Of a stretch of DNA of 64,000 nt, positions 41,453 to 51,037 are shown one piece after another. The notes beneath the pieces were generated by a model, which was not told where the DNA came from, searched no databases, and was given only the letters and a program-made list of their open reading frames with translations. The stretch spans positions 1-64,000 of the forward strand of contig JAEVZS010000031.1 in assembly GCA_023392125.1 (NCBI GenBank). The letters run 5' to 3'. The DNA is from Bacteroidota bacterium (GTDB lineage: Bacteria; Bacteroidota; Bacteroidia; Cytophagales; Cytophagaceae). The translations under genes and the position numbers were made by a program. The stretch's first letter is position 1. Every line of letters begins with the position of its first letter.

Positions 41453-42946
41453 ATGAATAAAAAACAGTTAATCTTAATCGTGTTGCTCGTAACCACCTTA
41501 AGTTCGTCCATATCGATGCTGGGATACAAATATCTTCTGGAACCCGGCGCCTATGAAAGAGTTGAAGTAAAGCAACCAGTCAGACTTTCCAGTTTTCTGG
41601 AACCGTCCAAAACCGTAGTACCCGAGGGACTGAATTTTGTCTATGCGGCAAATCATGTCACCCCTGCTGTTGTACACATCAAGACCTACTACAATCAAAA
41701 CCAGGCCCGCAACAATTACCAGCAGCATCCATTTGATGATCTTCTGAGAAACTTCTTCGGGGACCAGTATCCTCAACAAAATCCAAGGCAACAGAGCCCA
41801 TCCAACAGAGCACAGGCTTCCGGTTCCGGAGTAATCATTTCAGGAGATGGATATATTGTCACCAATAATCATGTCATTTCAGGAGCCGACAAGATCGAGG
41901 TAACGATGGATGATAAACGGACATTTTCTGCCGAATTGATCGGAACTGATCCGACCACCGACCTGGCTGTTCTGAAAATTGAAGAGGAGGACCTGCCATT
42001 TGTTGCTTTCGGCAATAGCGACAATGCGCAAATCGGAGAATGGGTACTGGCTGTCGGCAACCCTTTCAACCTTACCTCAACGGTAACTGCCGGTATTGTG
42101 AGCGCCAAAGCACGAAATATCAACATCCTGCACGACAAGGATAATCTTGCCATTGAATCGTTCATTCAGACTGACGCAGCTGTCAATCCCGGCAATTCAG
42201 GCGGAGCGCTGGTCAACCTTAAAGGCGAGCTGATCGGAATCAATACAGCCATTGCAACACCTACCGGAACGTATGCCGGCTATTCCTTTGCGGTACCTTC
42301 TACTCTTGTGAGTAAAGTAGTAGCAGACCTCCGCGAATACGGCACCGTACAACGTGCGTTGCTGGGAGTGACAATCATGGATATGACTACTGAGCTGGCC
42401 AAAGAAAAGGACATAAAACAGATTAAAGGAGTATATATTGCCGCAGTACGTGAAGGCAGCGCAGCAGACAAAGCCCGTCTGAAAGAAGGCGATATCGTTA
42501 CTCACATTAATAATGTTCCGGTTGCCTCTTCTTCCGAGCTACAGGAACAGGTTGCCCGTTTCCGTCCGGGACAGAAAATCAATGTAACTTTTGTACGTAA
42601 AGGTGAGACAAAAACAACAGAAGCAGAGCTTCAGAATAAGAATGGAGACACCGGAGTAGTCAAAAAAGAAGCTGCTCTCTCATCCGCTATGGGAGCAAGC
42701 CTTGCCCCTGCTGACAAAGCTATACTCAGGAAACTTAACCTCAGCAGTGGAGTAATAGTAAACAGTCTGGATAATGGTCTGTTAAAATCTGCCGGAATGC
42801 GCGAAGGATTTATAATTACGGCCATTGATAAGAAATCCGTAAAAAACCCGGACGAAGTAATCCGTATACTGGAAAACAAAAAAGGCGCTATACTGATCGA
42901 GGGTGTATATCCTGACGGAAGCAAAGATTATTTTGCAATAGGTTAA
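41453..42946 (+). CDS. Do/HtrA-family periplasmic serine protease
   Basis: A 497-residue DegP/DegQ-like protease-chaperone anchored or secreted by an N-terminal hydrophobic segment (LILIVLLVTTLSSSISML). The trypsin-like domain has a complete triad: His140 (TNNHV), Asp170 (TDLAVL) and Ser249 (GNSGGAL). Two PDZ domains follow (about 300-390 and 410-495; GVYIAAVREGSAADKARL and GVIVNSLDNGLLKSAGMREG). A Gln/Asn-rich stretch at 78-120 corresponds to the LA loop. Role: envelope protein quality control. Monocistronic with its own terminator. Confidence 0.94.
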   Translation: MNKKQLILIVLLVTTLSSSISMLGYKYLLEPGAYERVEVKQPVRLSSFLEPSKTVVPEGLNFVYAANHVTPAVVHIKTYYNQNQARNNYQQHPFDDLLRNFFGDQYPQQNPRQQSPSNRAQASGSGVIISGDGYIVTNNHVISGADKIEVTMDDKRTFSAELIGTDPTTDLAVLKIEEEDLPFVAFGNSDNAQIGEWVLAVGNPFNLTSTVTAGIVSAKARNINILHDKDNLAIESFIQTDAAVNPGNSGGALVNLKGELIGINTAIATPTGTYAGYSFAVPSTLVSKVVADLREYGTVQRALLGVTIMDMTTELAKEKDIKQIKGVYIAAVREGSAADKARLKEGDIVTHINNVPVASSSELQEQVARFRPGQKINVTFVRKGETKTTEAELQNKNGDTGVVKKEAALSSAMGASLAPADKAILRKLNLSSGVIVNSLDNGLLKSAGMREGFIITAIDKKSVKNPDEVIRILENKKGAILIEGVYPDGSKDYFAIG

Positions 42947-42965
42947 ACCCTGTATACCAAAATAT

Positions 42966-42997
42966 AAAAAGCACTTCATTTTTTTGAAGTGCTTTTT
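42966..42997 (+). terminator. Intrinsic terminator after HtrA gene
   Basis: AAAAAGCACTTC (42966-42977) pairs with GAAGTGCTTTTT (42986-42997), giving an A-tract, a GC stem and a six-T run, 19 bp past the stop codon. Confidence 0.85.
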
Positions 42998-43156
42998 TAT
43001 TGCCAATTTCAAATAAAAGACTTACTATGCACAAAAATCGACAGAAGTAAATAATAAGGCATCTGAAACATTAAAAATAAAGTCTTGTTAAAAAAAGCAA
43101 TTCTGTTTTTTTAATGAATTAAAACTAACATACGACACCTTATCAGTGATTTAGTT

Positions 43157-44728
43157 ATGAAAATTGAAATAGCACAACCGACTGCCAATACAAAAATCAG
43201 CGATTTACTAAATCAGCTCGGAATAAAGGATAAGAATCCGGCTTACAGCACCGGGCTGCAGGAAGGGAGATTAACCGAATCAAATCTTCTCAGAATACAT
43301 TCTCCTATCAATGGAGAGTATCTTGCTTCTGTAGAGCTGGCCACAGCAAGTGACCTTGATCATGTTATCCGGACAGCGGAAGAAGCTTTCAAAACATGGC
43401 GTCAGCTGCCGGCGCCCAAACGAGGCGAAATTATACGACAGATCGGAGACAGGCTTCGTCAGCACAAAGTCCTGCTCGGACAGCTGGTTACGATAGAATG
43501 CGGCAAAATACTTCAGGAAGGCCTGGGCGAAGTACAGGAAATGATTGACATATGCGATTTTGCCGTTGGGCTTTCCAGACAATTATACGGTCTCACCATG
43601 CATTCTGAGCGCCCGGATCACCGGATGTATGAGCAATATCATCCGCTGGGAATTACCGGTATTATCTCAGCTTTTAATTTTCCGGTAGCTGTATGGTCCT
43701 GGAACGCCATGATTGCAGCTGTATGTGGCAATGTCAGCATCTGGAAACCTTCTGAAAAAACTCCGCTCACGGCTATTGCCTGTCAGCATATCATCGCTCC
43801 CGTGCTCAGGGAAAATCATCTGCCTGAAGGGGTTTTCAGCTATGTGCTCGGAGATGCCACCACAGGACAGGCCATTGCTGCAGACAAGCGTATTGCTCTG
43901 GTTTCCGCCACGGGCTCTACTGCAATGGGCAAAAAAGTAGCGCAAACCGTCGCCGAAAGACTGGGCAAATCGCTGCTCGAGCTAGGTGGTAACAATGCCG
44001 TAATCATTACGGACAAAGCCAATCCGGAACTTGCTATCCGGGCTGTCACCTTCGGAGCAGTCGGCACCTGCGGACAGCGGTGTACCTCCACACGAAGGGT
44101 GATCATACATGAAAATGTATATGAGGAAGTTAAAAACCGTCTGGTTAAAATATATTCATCTCTCACCATAGGCAACCCTCTCGAAGATAAGGTTCTCGTA
44201 GGACCACTGATTGACAAAAAAGCGCTGGACGCTTTTCAAAATGCGATTAAGGAAGCAGTCAGCCATGGCGGAAAGCTAATCGCAGGAGGTGATACCCTGT
44301 CCAATCCGCCTTTTGACAAGGGCAATTATGTAACCCCCGCAATTATTGAAGCAGACAATTCCAATCCAATGGTACAGGAAGAGACCTTTGCCCCCATTCT
44401 GTATCTGATAAAATATTCCGGACATGTTTCCAATGCCGTACAGATTCAGAACAATGTAAAGCAGGGACTTTCCTCCTCCATATTTACCAACGATATTGAA
44501 GAGTCCGAGTATTTTCTTTCTCATCAGGGATCTGACTGCGGTATCGCCAATGTCAATATAGGTACTTCCGGAGCTGAAATCGGCGGCGCATTCGGCGGAG
44601 AAAAAGAAACCGGCGGCGGACGAGAAAGTGGCTCAGACTCCTGGAAGGCGTATATGCGGCGTCAGACCAATACGATCAACTACAGTGGCCGGCTGCCACT
44701 TGCACAGGGCATTCGTTTTGATCTGTAA
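43157..44728 (+). CDS. ALDH7-family aldehyde dehydrogenase (aminoadipate-semialdehyde dehydrogenase-like)
   Basis: A 523-residue NAD-dependent aldehyde dehydrogenase. Catalytic Cys309 is in GTCGQRCTSTRR and general base Glu275 in LLELGGNN; the cofactor loop reads ATGSTAMGKK. The C-terminal segment NIGTSGAEIGGAFGGEKETG and RESGSDSWKAYMRRQ are characteristic of the ALDH7 (antiquitin) branch, which oxidises alpha-aminoadipate semialdehyde/L-piperideine-6-carboxylate in lysine breakdown (amaB/pcd type). No other lysine genes are in view, so pathway assignment rests on family resemblance. Confidence 0.9.
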   Translation: MKIEIAQPTANTKISDLLNQLGIKDKNPAYSTGLQEGRLTESNLLRIHSPINGEYLASVELATASDLDHVIRTAEEAFKTWRQLPAPKRGEIIRQIGDRLRQHKVLLGQLVTIECGKILQEGLGEVQEMIDICDFAVGLSRQLYGLTMHSERPDHRMYEQYHPLGITGIISAFNFPVAVWSWNAMIAAVCGNVSIWKPSEKTPLTAIACQHIIAPVLRENHLPEGVFSYVLGDATTGQAIAADKRIALVSATGSTAMGKKVAQTVAERLGKSLLELGGNNAVIITDKANPELAIRAVTFGAVGTCGQRCTSTRRVIIHENVYEEVKNRLVKIYSSLTIGNPLEDKVLVGPLIDKKALDAFQNAIKEAVSHGGKLIAGGDTLSNPPFDKGNYVTPAIIEADNSNPMVQEETFAPILYLIKYSGHVSNAVQIQNNVKQGLSSSIFTNDIEESEYFLSHQGSDCGIANVNIGTSGAEIGGAFGGEKETGGGRESGSDSWKAYMRRQTNTINYSGRLPLAQGIRFDL

Positions 44729-44750
44729 AACAGCAGGATAAAAGGCATAC

Positions 44751-44781
44751 TTTGTACTTTTTAAACAAAATCATATATTTA
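44751..44781 (+). promoter_or_regulatory. Promoter and Shine-Dalgarno site of single-domain response regulator
   Basis: TTTG (44751-44754), a 19-nt spacer and TATATTTA (44774-44781) fit the Bacteroidota TTTG-N19-TAnnTTTG pattern with one mismatch. A purine-rich AAGGAG lies about 10 nt before the ATG at 44813, a ribosome-binding site stronger than usual in this phylum. Confidence 0.5.
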
Positions 44782-44812
44782 AGACCCAATTAGGATAAGG
44801 AGATTTTTATAA

Positions 44813-45226
44813 ATGGCTAATTCAACTAAGAAATATCATGCAGTTATGCTCATTGATGATAATGAGATTGATAATCTTATTAATCAGAAAATGATCGAGG
44901 CATCCAGCATTTCTGAGCATATTTTCATTCATTCCGGGGCCAGAAGCGCTATTGAGTTTCTAAAAAATGTCGAAAAATTAGCCAAAGGCCCGATTGGCCT
45001 CTATCTTCCGGAGCTTATCTTTCTGGATATTGACATGCCTTTAATGGATGGTTTCCAGTTTCTCGATGAGTTTGAAAAGCTTTCAGATTCCATCAAGGAG
45101 CATTGCAAAATCATCATGCTCACTTCTTCACTCAATCCTCAGGATATGAACAAAGCAAAGAAGAATAAGTTTGTGATGAAATACCTGAACAAGCCATTGA
45201 CTCAGGACAATCTTAAAAAGCTGTAA
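44813..45226 (+). CDS. Single-domain response regulator (CheY-like receiver)
   Basis: A 137-residue stand-alone receiver domain. Acidic pocket D15/D16 (MLIDDNEIDN), phospho-acceptor D72 (FLDIDMP), conserved switch residue in MLTSSL and the invariant lysine in LNKPLT. The IDDNEIDNLI start is typical of Bacteroidota receivers paired with hybrid or cytoplasmic histidine kinases that have no output domain of their own. No kinase gene is adjacent. It may act as a phosphorelay shuttle or diffusible switch. Confidence 0.9.
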   Translation: MANSTKKYHAVMLIDDNEIDNLINQKMIEASSISEHIFIHSGARSAIEFLKNVEKLAKGPIGLYLPELIFLDIDMPLMDGFQFLDEFEKLSDSIKEHCKIIMLTSSLNPQDMNKAKKNKFVMKYLNKPLTQDNLKKL

Positions 45227-45333
45227 AATCGCTGACTGGTTATTTAAAAAATATACCGGAGATTACTATTTCCGCAAACATCAGCCGTGATTCTTTAAAA
45301 CGGTTGTAGTGGTATTATTTCAAAACAAATGTA

Positions 45334-46116
45334 ATGTCTGAAATTCTGAATCTGAATTCAAATCTGGAACGGGGTATTTTCACCATTACCATTAATCGGC
45401 CGGATAAATTAAACGCGCTCGATAACCGAACCATGCAGGAGCTTGGGCTTCTGATACGGAAAGTATATGACAACAACCATATAAAAGCGGCTATTATTAC
45501 CGGGGCCGGAGAAAAGGCCTTTGTGGCAGGAGCTGATATTCAGGAGCTATCCGGACTCTCCAGTCTGAATGCCCGCAAGTTTTCCGAGCAGGGACAAGAA
45601 TTATTTGCTTTGATCGAAAACTCATCCAAGCCCGTTATTGCTGCAGTTAATGGTTTTGCGCTGGGTGGCGGGTGCGAACTGGCCATGGCCTGTCATCTCA
45701 GAATAGCCTCCTCCAAAGCCCGCTTCGGATTGCCGGAAGTAAATCTGGGCATTATACCAGGTTTTGGCGGAACCCAGCGATTAACCCAGCTCATTGGTAA
45801 AGGCCGTGCATTGGAAATGATGATGACCGGTGAAATGATTGATGCTGAAAAAGCTATGAATTACGGGCTGGTCAATCATGTCACAGAACCGGAAAATCTT
45901 ATTGCCAAAACCGAAGAAATCCTGACAACTATCATGAAAAAGGCTCCTCTGGCAATTGCTCAGGTGGTTGAATGTGTCAATGCTTCCTACAATGAAGAAG
46001 AGAATGGCTATCAGACCGAAGCCAATTCTTTTGGTATTTGCTGTAAATCAAATGATTTTATTGAGGGTACCAACGCCTTTCTTGAGAAGCGTCCACCCAG
46101 TTTTACCGGGAAATAA
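45334..46116 (+). CDS. Enoyl-CoA hydratase/isomerase family protein (crotonase)
   Basis: A 260-residue soluble crotonase. The oxyanion-hole segments are AFVAGADIQEL (62-72) and NGFALGGGCELAMACHLR (106-123), with both catalytic glutamates of classical enoyl-CoA hydratases present (E115 and E135 in FGLPEVNLGIIPG). Expected to hydrate trans-2-enoyl-CoA in fatty acid or butyrate-type metabolism. It opens the plus-strand run that continues with the flippase and dut genes, but the 66-bp gap and unrelated function leave cotranscription uncertain. Confidence 0.93.
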   Translation: MSEILNLNSNLERGIFTITINRPDKLNALDNRTMQELGLLIRKVYDNNHIKAAIITGAGEKAFVAGADIQELSGLSSLNARKFSEQGQELFALIENSSKPVIAAVNGFALGGGCELAMACHLRIASSKARFGLPEVNLGIIPGFGGTQRLTQLIGKGRALEMMMTGEMIDAEKAMNYGLVNHVTEPENLIAKTEEILTTIMKKAPLAIAQVVECVNASYNEEENGYQTEANSFGICCKSNDFIEGTNAFLEKRPPSFTGK

Positions 46117-46182
46117 CTCATTTAATTATCTGCTGGCACATTTGTCCGGATTTATATACTATTCCCGATTAACCATTTATTA

Positions 46183-47700
46183 ATGTCAGTATTTAAAAAG
46201 CTGGCCGGACAGGCCGCCACCTACGGGATAAGCAGTATCCTTGGAAGAGTTATAAACTTTCTGCTTGTCCCGTTTTATACGAATCCCTCTCTCACAGGAA
46301 TCAATCTTGAAGATTTCGGCATTTACACAGAGCTCTATGCCAATATGGCATTTCTGAATATAATCTATCTTTTTGGCCTTGAAACCACCTTCTTTCGCTT
46401 TGCTACCAAAGAAAATCTTGACAGTGAAAAAGTCTACAGCTCTATAGAAAGCTCTCTTCTGATTACCAGCAGCATACTTTCCTTCCTACTGATCAGCATA
46501 TCCGGGCCAATATCCGGTCTCCTGGGATATGCCGATAAACAGTCTTATATTATAATGCTTGCTGCCATACTTTTTATAGATGCCATTGTTGCCATTCCTT
46601 TTGCCCGGTTAAGACTGGAAAATAAGGCAGCAAAGTTTGCATCACTCAAGCTTTCCAATATTCTTCTGAATGTTTTCTTTAATCTGTTTTTCCTGCTTTT
46701 CTGCAGAAAAGTATACTTCGGTGAAACAGCACAGGCCTTGCAACCCTTTGTTAAGCTGATTTATTTCCCCGGTTTTGAAGTTGGGTATATCATTCTTTCC
46801 AATCTGCTGGCCAACGCTCTGCAGATTCCGTTTCTGACCTCACAATTCAGAAAGCTGCGTTTTCAGTTTAACCTCAATTACCTCAGGCCCATCTATAAAT
46901 ACTCCTACCCCCTGATGTTTATGGGACTTGCCGGCATGGTCAACGAAGTGCTGGACAGAATACTTTTACGGATAGTGCTGCCCGATAATTTTTATTCTCA
47001 CCTGAGCACGATTGAAGCTATAGGAGTATACGGGGCATGCTACAAGCTTTCAATGTTCATGTCGCTAACCATTCAGGCATTCCGCTATGCAGCCGAACCA
47101 TTCTTCTTCAATCAGGCAAAGGACAAAAACGCTCCCGGACAGTTTGCTGCCATCATGAAATACTTTATTATCTTCTGTTCGCTGATTTATGTCCTTGTCA
47201 GTTGCAATCTTTCAGTTTTCGGTCAGATACTGCGTGATCCCGTTTTCCGTCAGGGGCTGAATATCGTTCCGTTTCTGCTGCTGGCCAATCTTTTTCTTGG
47301 TATTTATATCAATCTGTCGATATGGTATAAGCTTACAGACAAAACCTATGCTGGTACCGTGATTACGTTTGCAGGCGCTGTCATCACTATTATCGCCAAC
47401 ATGCTTCTTATTCCGGTTCTGGGATATATGGGTGCAGCCCTCACTACGCTGATTTGTTATAGCGGCATGGCAGTCATTGCTTATTTCTGGGGACAAAAAC
47501 ATTTTCCGGTCCCATACGATATCCGGTCAGCCCTGTTTTATCTGGCCTTATCCTCTGCTCTGATCTGGATAAGCACAACCCTGATTCCGGATCAGGGATA
47601 TATCAGATATATCAGCGGTCCCGGCCTGAGTCTCCTTTACCTGCTCATTGTTGTCGCGCTGGAATATCGGAGCTTAAGCAAGAGTATTCGGCAGGGCTAA
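46183..47700 (+). CDS. Polysaccharide/oligosaccharide flippase (MOP superfamily, Wzx-like)
   Basis: A 505-residue inner-membrane protein with about 14 hydrophobic helices. The N-terminus GQAATYGISSILGRVINFLLVPFYT is characteristic of Polysacc_synt (Wzx) flippases, and the C-terminal half shows the expected MOP-type helices (LLIPVLGYMGAALTTLICYSG). Would move lipid-linked sugar intermediates across the inner membrane for surface glycan synthesis. It precedes dut and a sugar nucleotidyltransferase in an arrangement I recognise from other Bacteroidota. Confidence 0.88.
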   Translation: MSVFKKLAGQAATYGISSILGRVINFLLVPFYTNPSLTGINLEDFGIYTELYANMAFLNIIYLFGLETTFFRFATKENLDSEKVYSSIESSLLITSSILSFLLISISGPISGLLGYADKQSYIIMLAAILFIDAIVAIPFARLRLENKAAKFASLKLSNILLNVFFNLFFLLFCRKVYFGETAQALQPFVKLIYFPGFEVGYIILSNLLANALQIPFLTSQFRKLRFQFNLNYLRPIYKYSYPLMFMGLAGMVNEVLDRILLRIVLPDNFYSHLSTIEAIGVYGACYKLSMFMSLTIQAFRYAAEPFFFNQAKDKNAPGQFAAIMKYFIIFCSLIYVLVSCNLSVFGQILRDPVFRQGLNIVPFLLLANLFLGIYINLSIWYKLTDKTYAGTVITFAGAVITIIANMLLIPVLGYMGAALTTLICYSGMAVIAYFWGQKHFPVPYDIRSALFYLALSSALIWISTTLIPDQGYIRYISGPGLSLLYLLIVVALEYRSLSKSIRQG

Positions 47701-47778
47701 TTATTTTTTTATACCTTTGCAGATGCCTGTTCTTAAAAACTTGCAAACAGGCACAGCACCAAAGCAATTAATTTACCA

Positions 47779-48210
47779 ATGCCCAAAATAGTTAATACCT
47801 CCAAACATCCTCTGCCCGCATACCAGACTGAAGGTTCTGCCGGCATGGATCTCCGGGCCAATCTGTCGGCTCCTGTCGAGATCAGACCGCTGGAGCGGGT
47901 TCTGATTCCCACCGGCTTATATATTGAACTGGAACCCGGCACAGAAGCACAAATAAGGCCAAGAAGCGGTCTGGCATTCAAACATGGCATTACCGTCCTG
48001 AATAGCCCCGGTACCATCGACTCCGATTACCGCGGAGAGATCAAGATACTGCTCGTCAATCTTTCAAACGAAAGCTTTTCTATTCAGGATGGAGAACGGA
48101 TTTGCCAGATGGTAATTGCGAGACATGAACAGGTGAGCTGGGAAGAAGTAGCGACACTGGAAACAAGTACCAGAGCTGCGGGCGGCTTTGGAAGCACCGG
48201 ACTTAAATAA
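47779..48210 (+). CDS. dut: dUTP diphosphatase (dUTPase)
   Basis: A 143-residue trimeric dUTPase that converts dUTP to dUMP and pyrophosphate, keeping uracil out of DNA and supplying dTMP synthesis. All five family motifs are present: SAGMDLRA (I), [10 protein letters not shown] (II), [11 protein letters not shown] (III, with the catalytic Asp and specificity Tyr), RICQMVIAR (IV) and [10 protein letters not shown] (V, P-loop-like). Full length for the family. It lies 78 bp after the flippase gene. Confidence 0.97.
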   Translation: MPKIVNTSKHPLPAYQTEGSAGMDLRANLSAPVEIRPLERVLIPTGLYIELEPGTEAQIRPRSGLAFKHGITVLNSPGTIDSDYRGEIKILLVNLSNESFSIQDGERICQMVIARHEQVSWEEVATLETSTRAAGGFGSTGLK

Positions 48211-48323
48211 TGTCAGGGGGCTGATTCTGATAAATTGCAAATCTGTCAGGCCGGTATTCCCAATACGATTATATATAACTAGTACAAGAGTTTCGTTAAT
48301 TACACAGGTTCCACAGAGTTTTA

Positions 48324-49325
48324 ATGAAGATAATAATACCAATGGCCGGTATGGGAAAACGTATGCGGCCACATACCTTAACCGTTCCCAAACCTCTTAT
48401 ACCCATAGCAGGTAAACCAATTGTCCACCGTCTGGTAGAAGATATCGTCAAAGTATGCGGACAGACGGTAGAAGAAATTGCCTATGTAGTCGGTCATTTT
48501 GGTGAGGAAGTTGAAAACCGGCTGATCGAAATCGCTGAAAGCGTCGGGGCAAGAGGTTCTATACATTACCAGGAAGAGCCTCTCGGCACGGCACATGCTG
48601 TATATTGTGCCGAAGAGATTTTAAGCGGTAATGTCGTAGTCGCCTTTGCTGATACACTTTTCAAAGCTGATTTCACCCTTGATCCTAAACAGGAAGGAAT
48701 CATATGGGTTCAGAAAGTTCCCGATCCGCGCCAATACGGAGTCATCAAGCTGAATAGCGAAGGATACATTACTGACTTTGTCGAAAAGCCTCAGCAATTT
48801 GTCTCAGATCTTGCCATTATAGGTATTTATTATTTCAGGGATGGTCTGGCGCTCAAGCGGGAGATCCAGTACCTCATTGACAATAATATTCAGGTAAAAG
48901 GTGAGTTTCAGCTGACTGACGCACTTGAAAATCTCAGGAAAAAAGGAACTCAGTTTGTTCCTGGCCAGGTTAGTGAGTGGCTCGATTGCGGCAATAAAAA
49001 CGAAACCGTAAAAACTAATAGCCGCTATCTGGATTATCTGAAAGACACCGCTCTTGTATCGGAGAAAGCAATCATTGAAAACTCTGTGATAATACCACCC
49101 GTGTTTGTCGGAGACAATGTAAAGATCACAGACAGCGTTATAGGACCACACGTCTCTGTCGGTTCTGGCACACAGATCAAAGAAGCGGTCATAAAAGAAT
49201 CTATTATTCAGGAGAATGCTTATATTGCAAACATTGTTTTTTCCAATAGCATGATAGGAAGCCACACGCACATAGAAAAAACAGTACCTAACCTGAGTGT
49301 TGGTGATTATAATGTTATAAACTAA
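48324..49325 (+). CDS. Sugar-nucleotide pyrophosphorylase-like nucleotidyltransferase with beta-helix C-terminus
   Basis: A 333-residue cytoplasmic protein. The nucleotidyltransferase domain (1-230) starts with IIPMAGMGKRMRPHT, VPKPLIPIAGKP (NTP-binding loop and lysine), then VVAFADTLF (metal site) and TDFVEKPQ. The C-terminal 80 residues are hexapeptide repeats of a left-handed beta-helix (SVIIPPVFVGDNVKITDSVIG). It activates a sugar-1-phosphate, most like glucose-1-phosphate thymidylyltransferase or mannose-1-phosphate guanylyltransferase relatives; the exact nucleotide is not evident. It overlaps the TPR gene by one base (TAATG), so they are cotranslated. Confidence 0.9.
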   Translation: MKIIIPMAGMGKRMRPHTLTVPKPLIPIAGKPIVHRLVEDIVKVCGQTVEEIAYVVGHFGEEVENRLIEIAESVGARGSIHYQEEPLGTAHAVYCAEEILSGNVVVAFADTLFKADFTLDPKQEGIIWVQKVPDPRQYGVIKLNSEGYITDFVEKPQQFVSDLAIIGIYYFRDGLALKREIQYLIDNNIQVKGEFQLTDALENLRKKGTQFVPGQVSEWLDCGNKNETVKTNSRYLDYLKDTALVSEKAIIENSVIIPPVFVGDNVKITDSVIGPHVSVGSGTQIKEAVIKESIIQENAYIANIVFSNSMIGSHTHIEKTVPNLSVGDYNVIN

Positions 49326-51037
49326 TGATCCGTAGCTCCATATATATTGCCGCTCTCAGCATTTTTTTAGGGTCCTGTTCTCCGCACATGCCGGCTTTTG
49401 AGTCCAAAGCCGATAAAAAAGAGCGTTCAAAGCTTTCCGAGCATTATTTTACCGAAGGAATGAAATTCTTCATTCTTAATGACCCTGCGCAGGCAGAAAA
49501 CTGGTTTAAAAAGGCACTGGAGCTGACGCCGGACAACGCGGCCTTAAACTTTATGCTGGGCAAGATATATCTGGGCAAAAGAGATCTTAATCAGGCCCTT
49601 CTCTATACAGACAAAGCGTTGAAAGAGGATGACAGGAATGAGCATTATTATGAGCAGCTGATCCGTATTTATAAAGAGCAGGCAAATCTTGCCGAAGTAG
49701 CCCGGGTATACCGTAAAATGATTTCCGTTTTCCCCGGAAAAATTGAGAATTATCAGAATCTTGCAGCTATTCTTCTGTATCAGCGGAAAAATGAAGAGGC
49801 CCTCAGCATCTATGAGGAAATCGGTAAAAAATTTGGCAGCTCCCCTGAGCTCAGCAAACAAAAAAAGGAACTGTACCTTAGACTTAACAAAGAAGATGCT
49901 GCTGTTAATGAAGCCCGGAATCTGGCCCGCCTATATCCTGATGATGTGTCGATACAGCTGTCATATATCGAGCTCCTGATAGATCTCAACAGAAAAGAAG
50001 AAGCCCGGAGAGAGCTGATACAGCTCCGGGAAAAAGAGCCTGATAACCCTTATGCCACCTTTATAATGGCCAATCTGCACAGGGAAAAAGGAGAGGAAAA
50101 AGAATATTTTGAGCTGCTGTCTCTGGTTTTCCGCAACCCTGAGATGGGACTTGATACCAAGGTAAATCTGCTGAACGATCTGAGAACAAGATCCGGCGGC
50201 AGTAAGGAAATGAAGAAACAGATCGGCCGTCTGGCTGCGGATCTTCAGGAGGCACATCCCGATGATCCTAACCCGTATATGATTGCCGGAGATCTGATGC
50301 TTGAGAATAATGAGAAAAAAGAAGCCTGGCAACAATATCTCAAAGCCAAAAACATTGATAAAACCAATTATCGTCTCTGGTACCAGCTTATCGTTCTTGA
50401 CTCAGAGCTTGGTAAAACCGACAGCATGATCGTTCATTCCGAGCAGGCACTGGAAGCTTATCCTAATCAGGCTGCTTTGTGGTATCTGAACGGGACAGCT
50501 TATCTCTTGTCCGGGAAACCGGAAGATGCCATACCGCCACTGGAGCAGGGTAAGCGCCTTGCCGGAAGCAACCCGCAGCTACAGCTGCAATTTAACATCA
50601 TGCTGGGCGATTCATATAATGAACTTAAGGACTATGACAAGTCCGATTCATTTTATGAAGAAGCGCTGGAAATCGATGCCAGTAATCCACATGTGCTAAA
50701 CAACTACAGCTATTTCCTGTCATTAAGAAATACGAAAATGGACAGAGCGCTGGAGATGGCAGAGAAGCTCATGACAATAGCTCCGGAAAACGCTGCATAC
50801 ATTGATACCTATGCATGGGTATTATACAAGCTGGAGAGGTATGAGGAGGCCAGAAACCTCCTTGAAAAAGCGATTTTAAACACAAATGATGGAACAATTG
50901 TTGAACATTATGGAGATGTTCTCTACAAGCTCGGCGAGAAAGACAAAGCAGTAAGTGAATGGATAAAAGCCAGCAAGCTTGGACAAACCTCCGAATTGAT
51001 TCAACAGAAAATATCAGACAGAAAGCTTTATGAATAG
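49325..51037 (+). CDS. TPR-repeat lipoprotein
   Basis: A 570-residue exported lipoprotein (lipobox LGSC, Cys18) built of about a dozen tetratricopeptide repeats from residue 35 to the end (AENWFKKALELTPDNAALNF, MDRALEMAEKLMTIAPENAAY). TPR solenoids bind protein partners; in this cluster it is followed by a DUF4292 lipoprotein and an EnvC-type factor, so a scaffold role in envelope assembly is plausible. Start overlaps the previous stop by one base, end overlaps the next start by 8 bp. Confidence 0.9.
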   Translation: MIRSSIYIAALSIFLGSCSPHMPAFESKADKKERSKLSEHYFTEGMKFFILNDPAQAENWFKKALELTPDNAALNFMLGKIYLGKRDLNQALLYTDKALKEDDRNEHYYEQLIRIYKEQANLAEVARVYRKMISVFPGKIENYQNLAAILLYQRKNEEALSIYEEIGKKFGSSPELSKQKKELYLRLNKEDAAVNEARNLARLYPDDVSIQLSYIELLIDLNRKEEARRELIQLREKEPDNPYATFIMANLHREKGEEKEYFELLSLVFRNPEMGLDTKVNLLNDLRTRSGGSKEMKKQIGRLAADLQEAHPDDPNPYMIAGDLMLENNEKKEAWQQYLKAKNIDKTNYRLWYQLIVLDSELGKTDSMIVHSEQALEAYPNQAALWYLNGTAYLLSGKPEDAIPPLEQGKRLAGSNPQLQLQFNIMLGDSYNELKDYDKSDSFYEEALEIDASNPHVLNNYSYFLSLRNTKMDRALEMAEKLMTIAPENAAYIDTYAWVLYKLERYEEARNLLEKAILNTNDGTIVEHYGDVLYKLGEKDKAVSEWIKASKLGQTSELIQQKISDRKLYE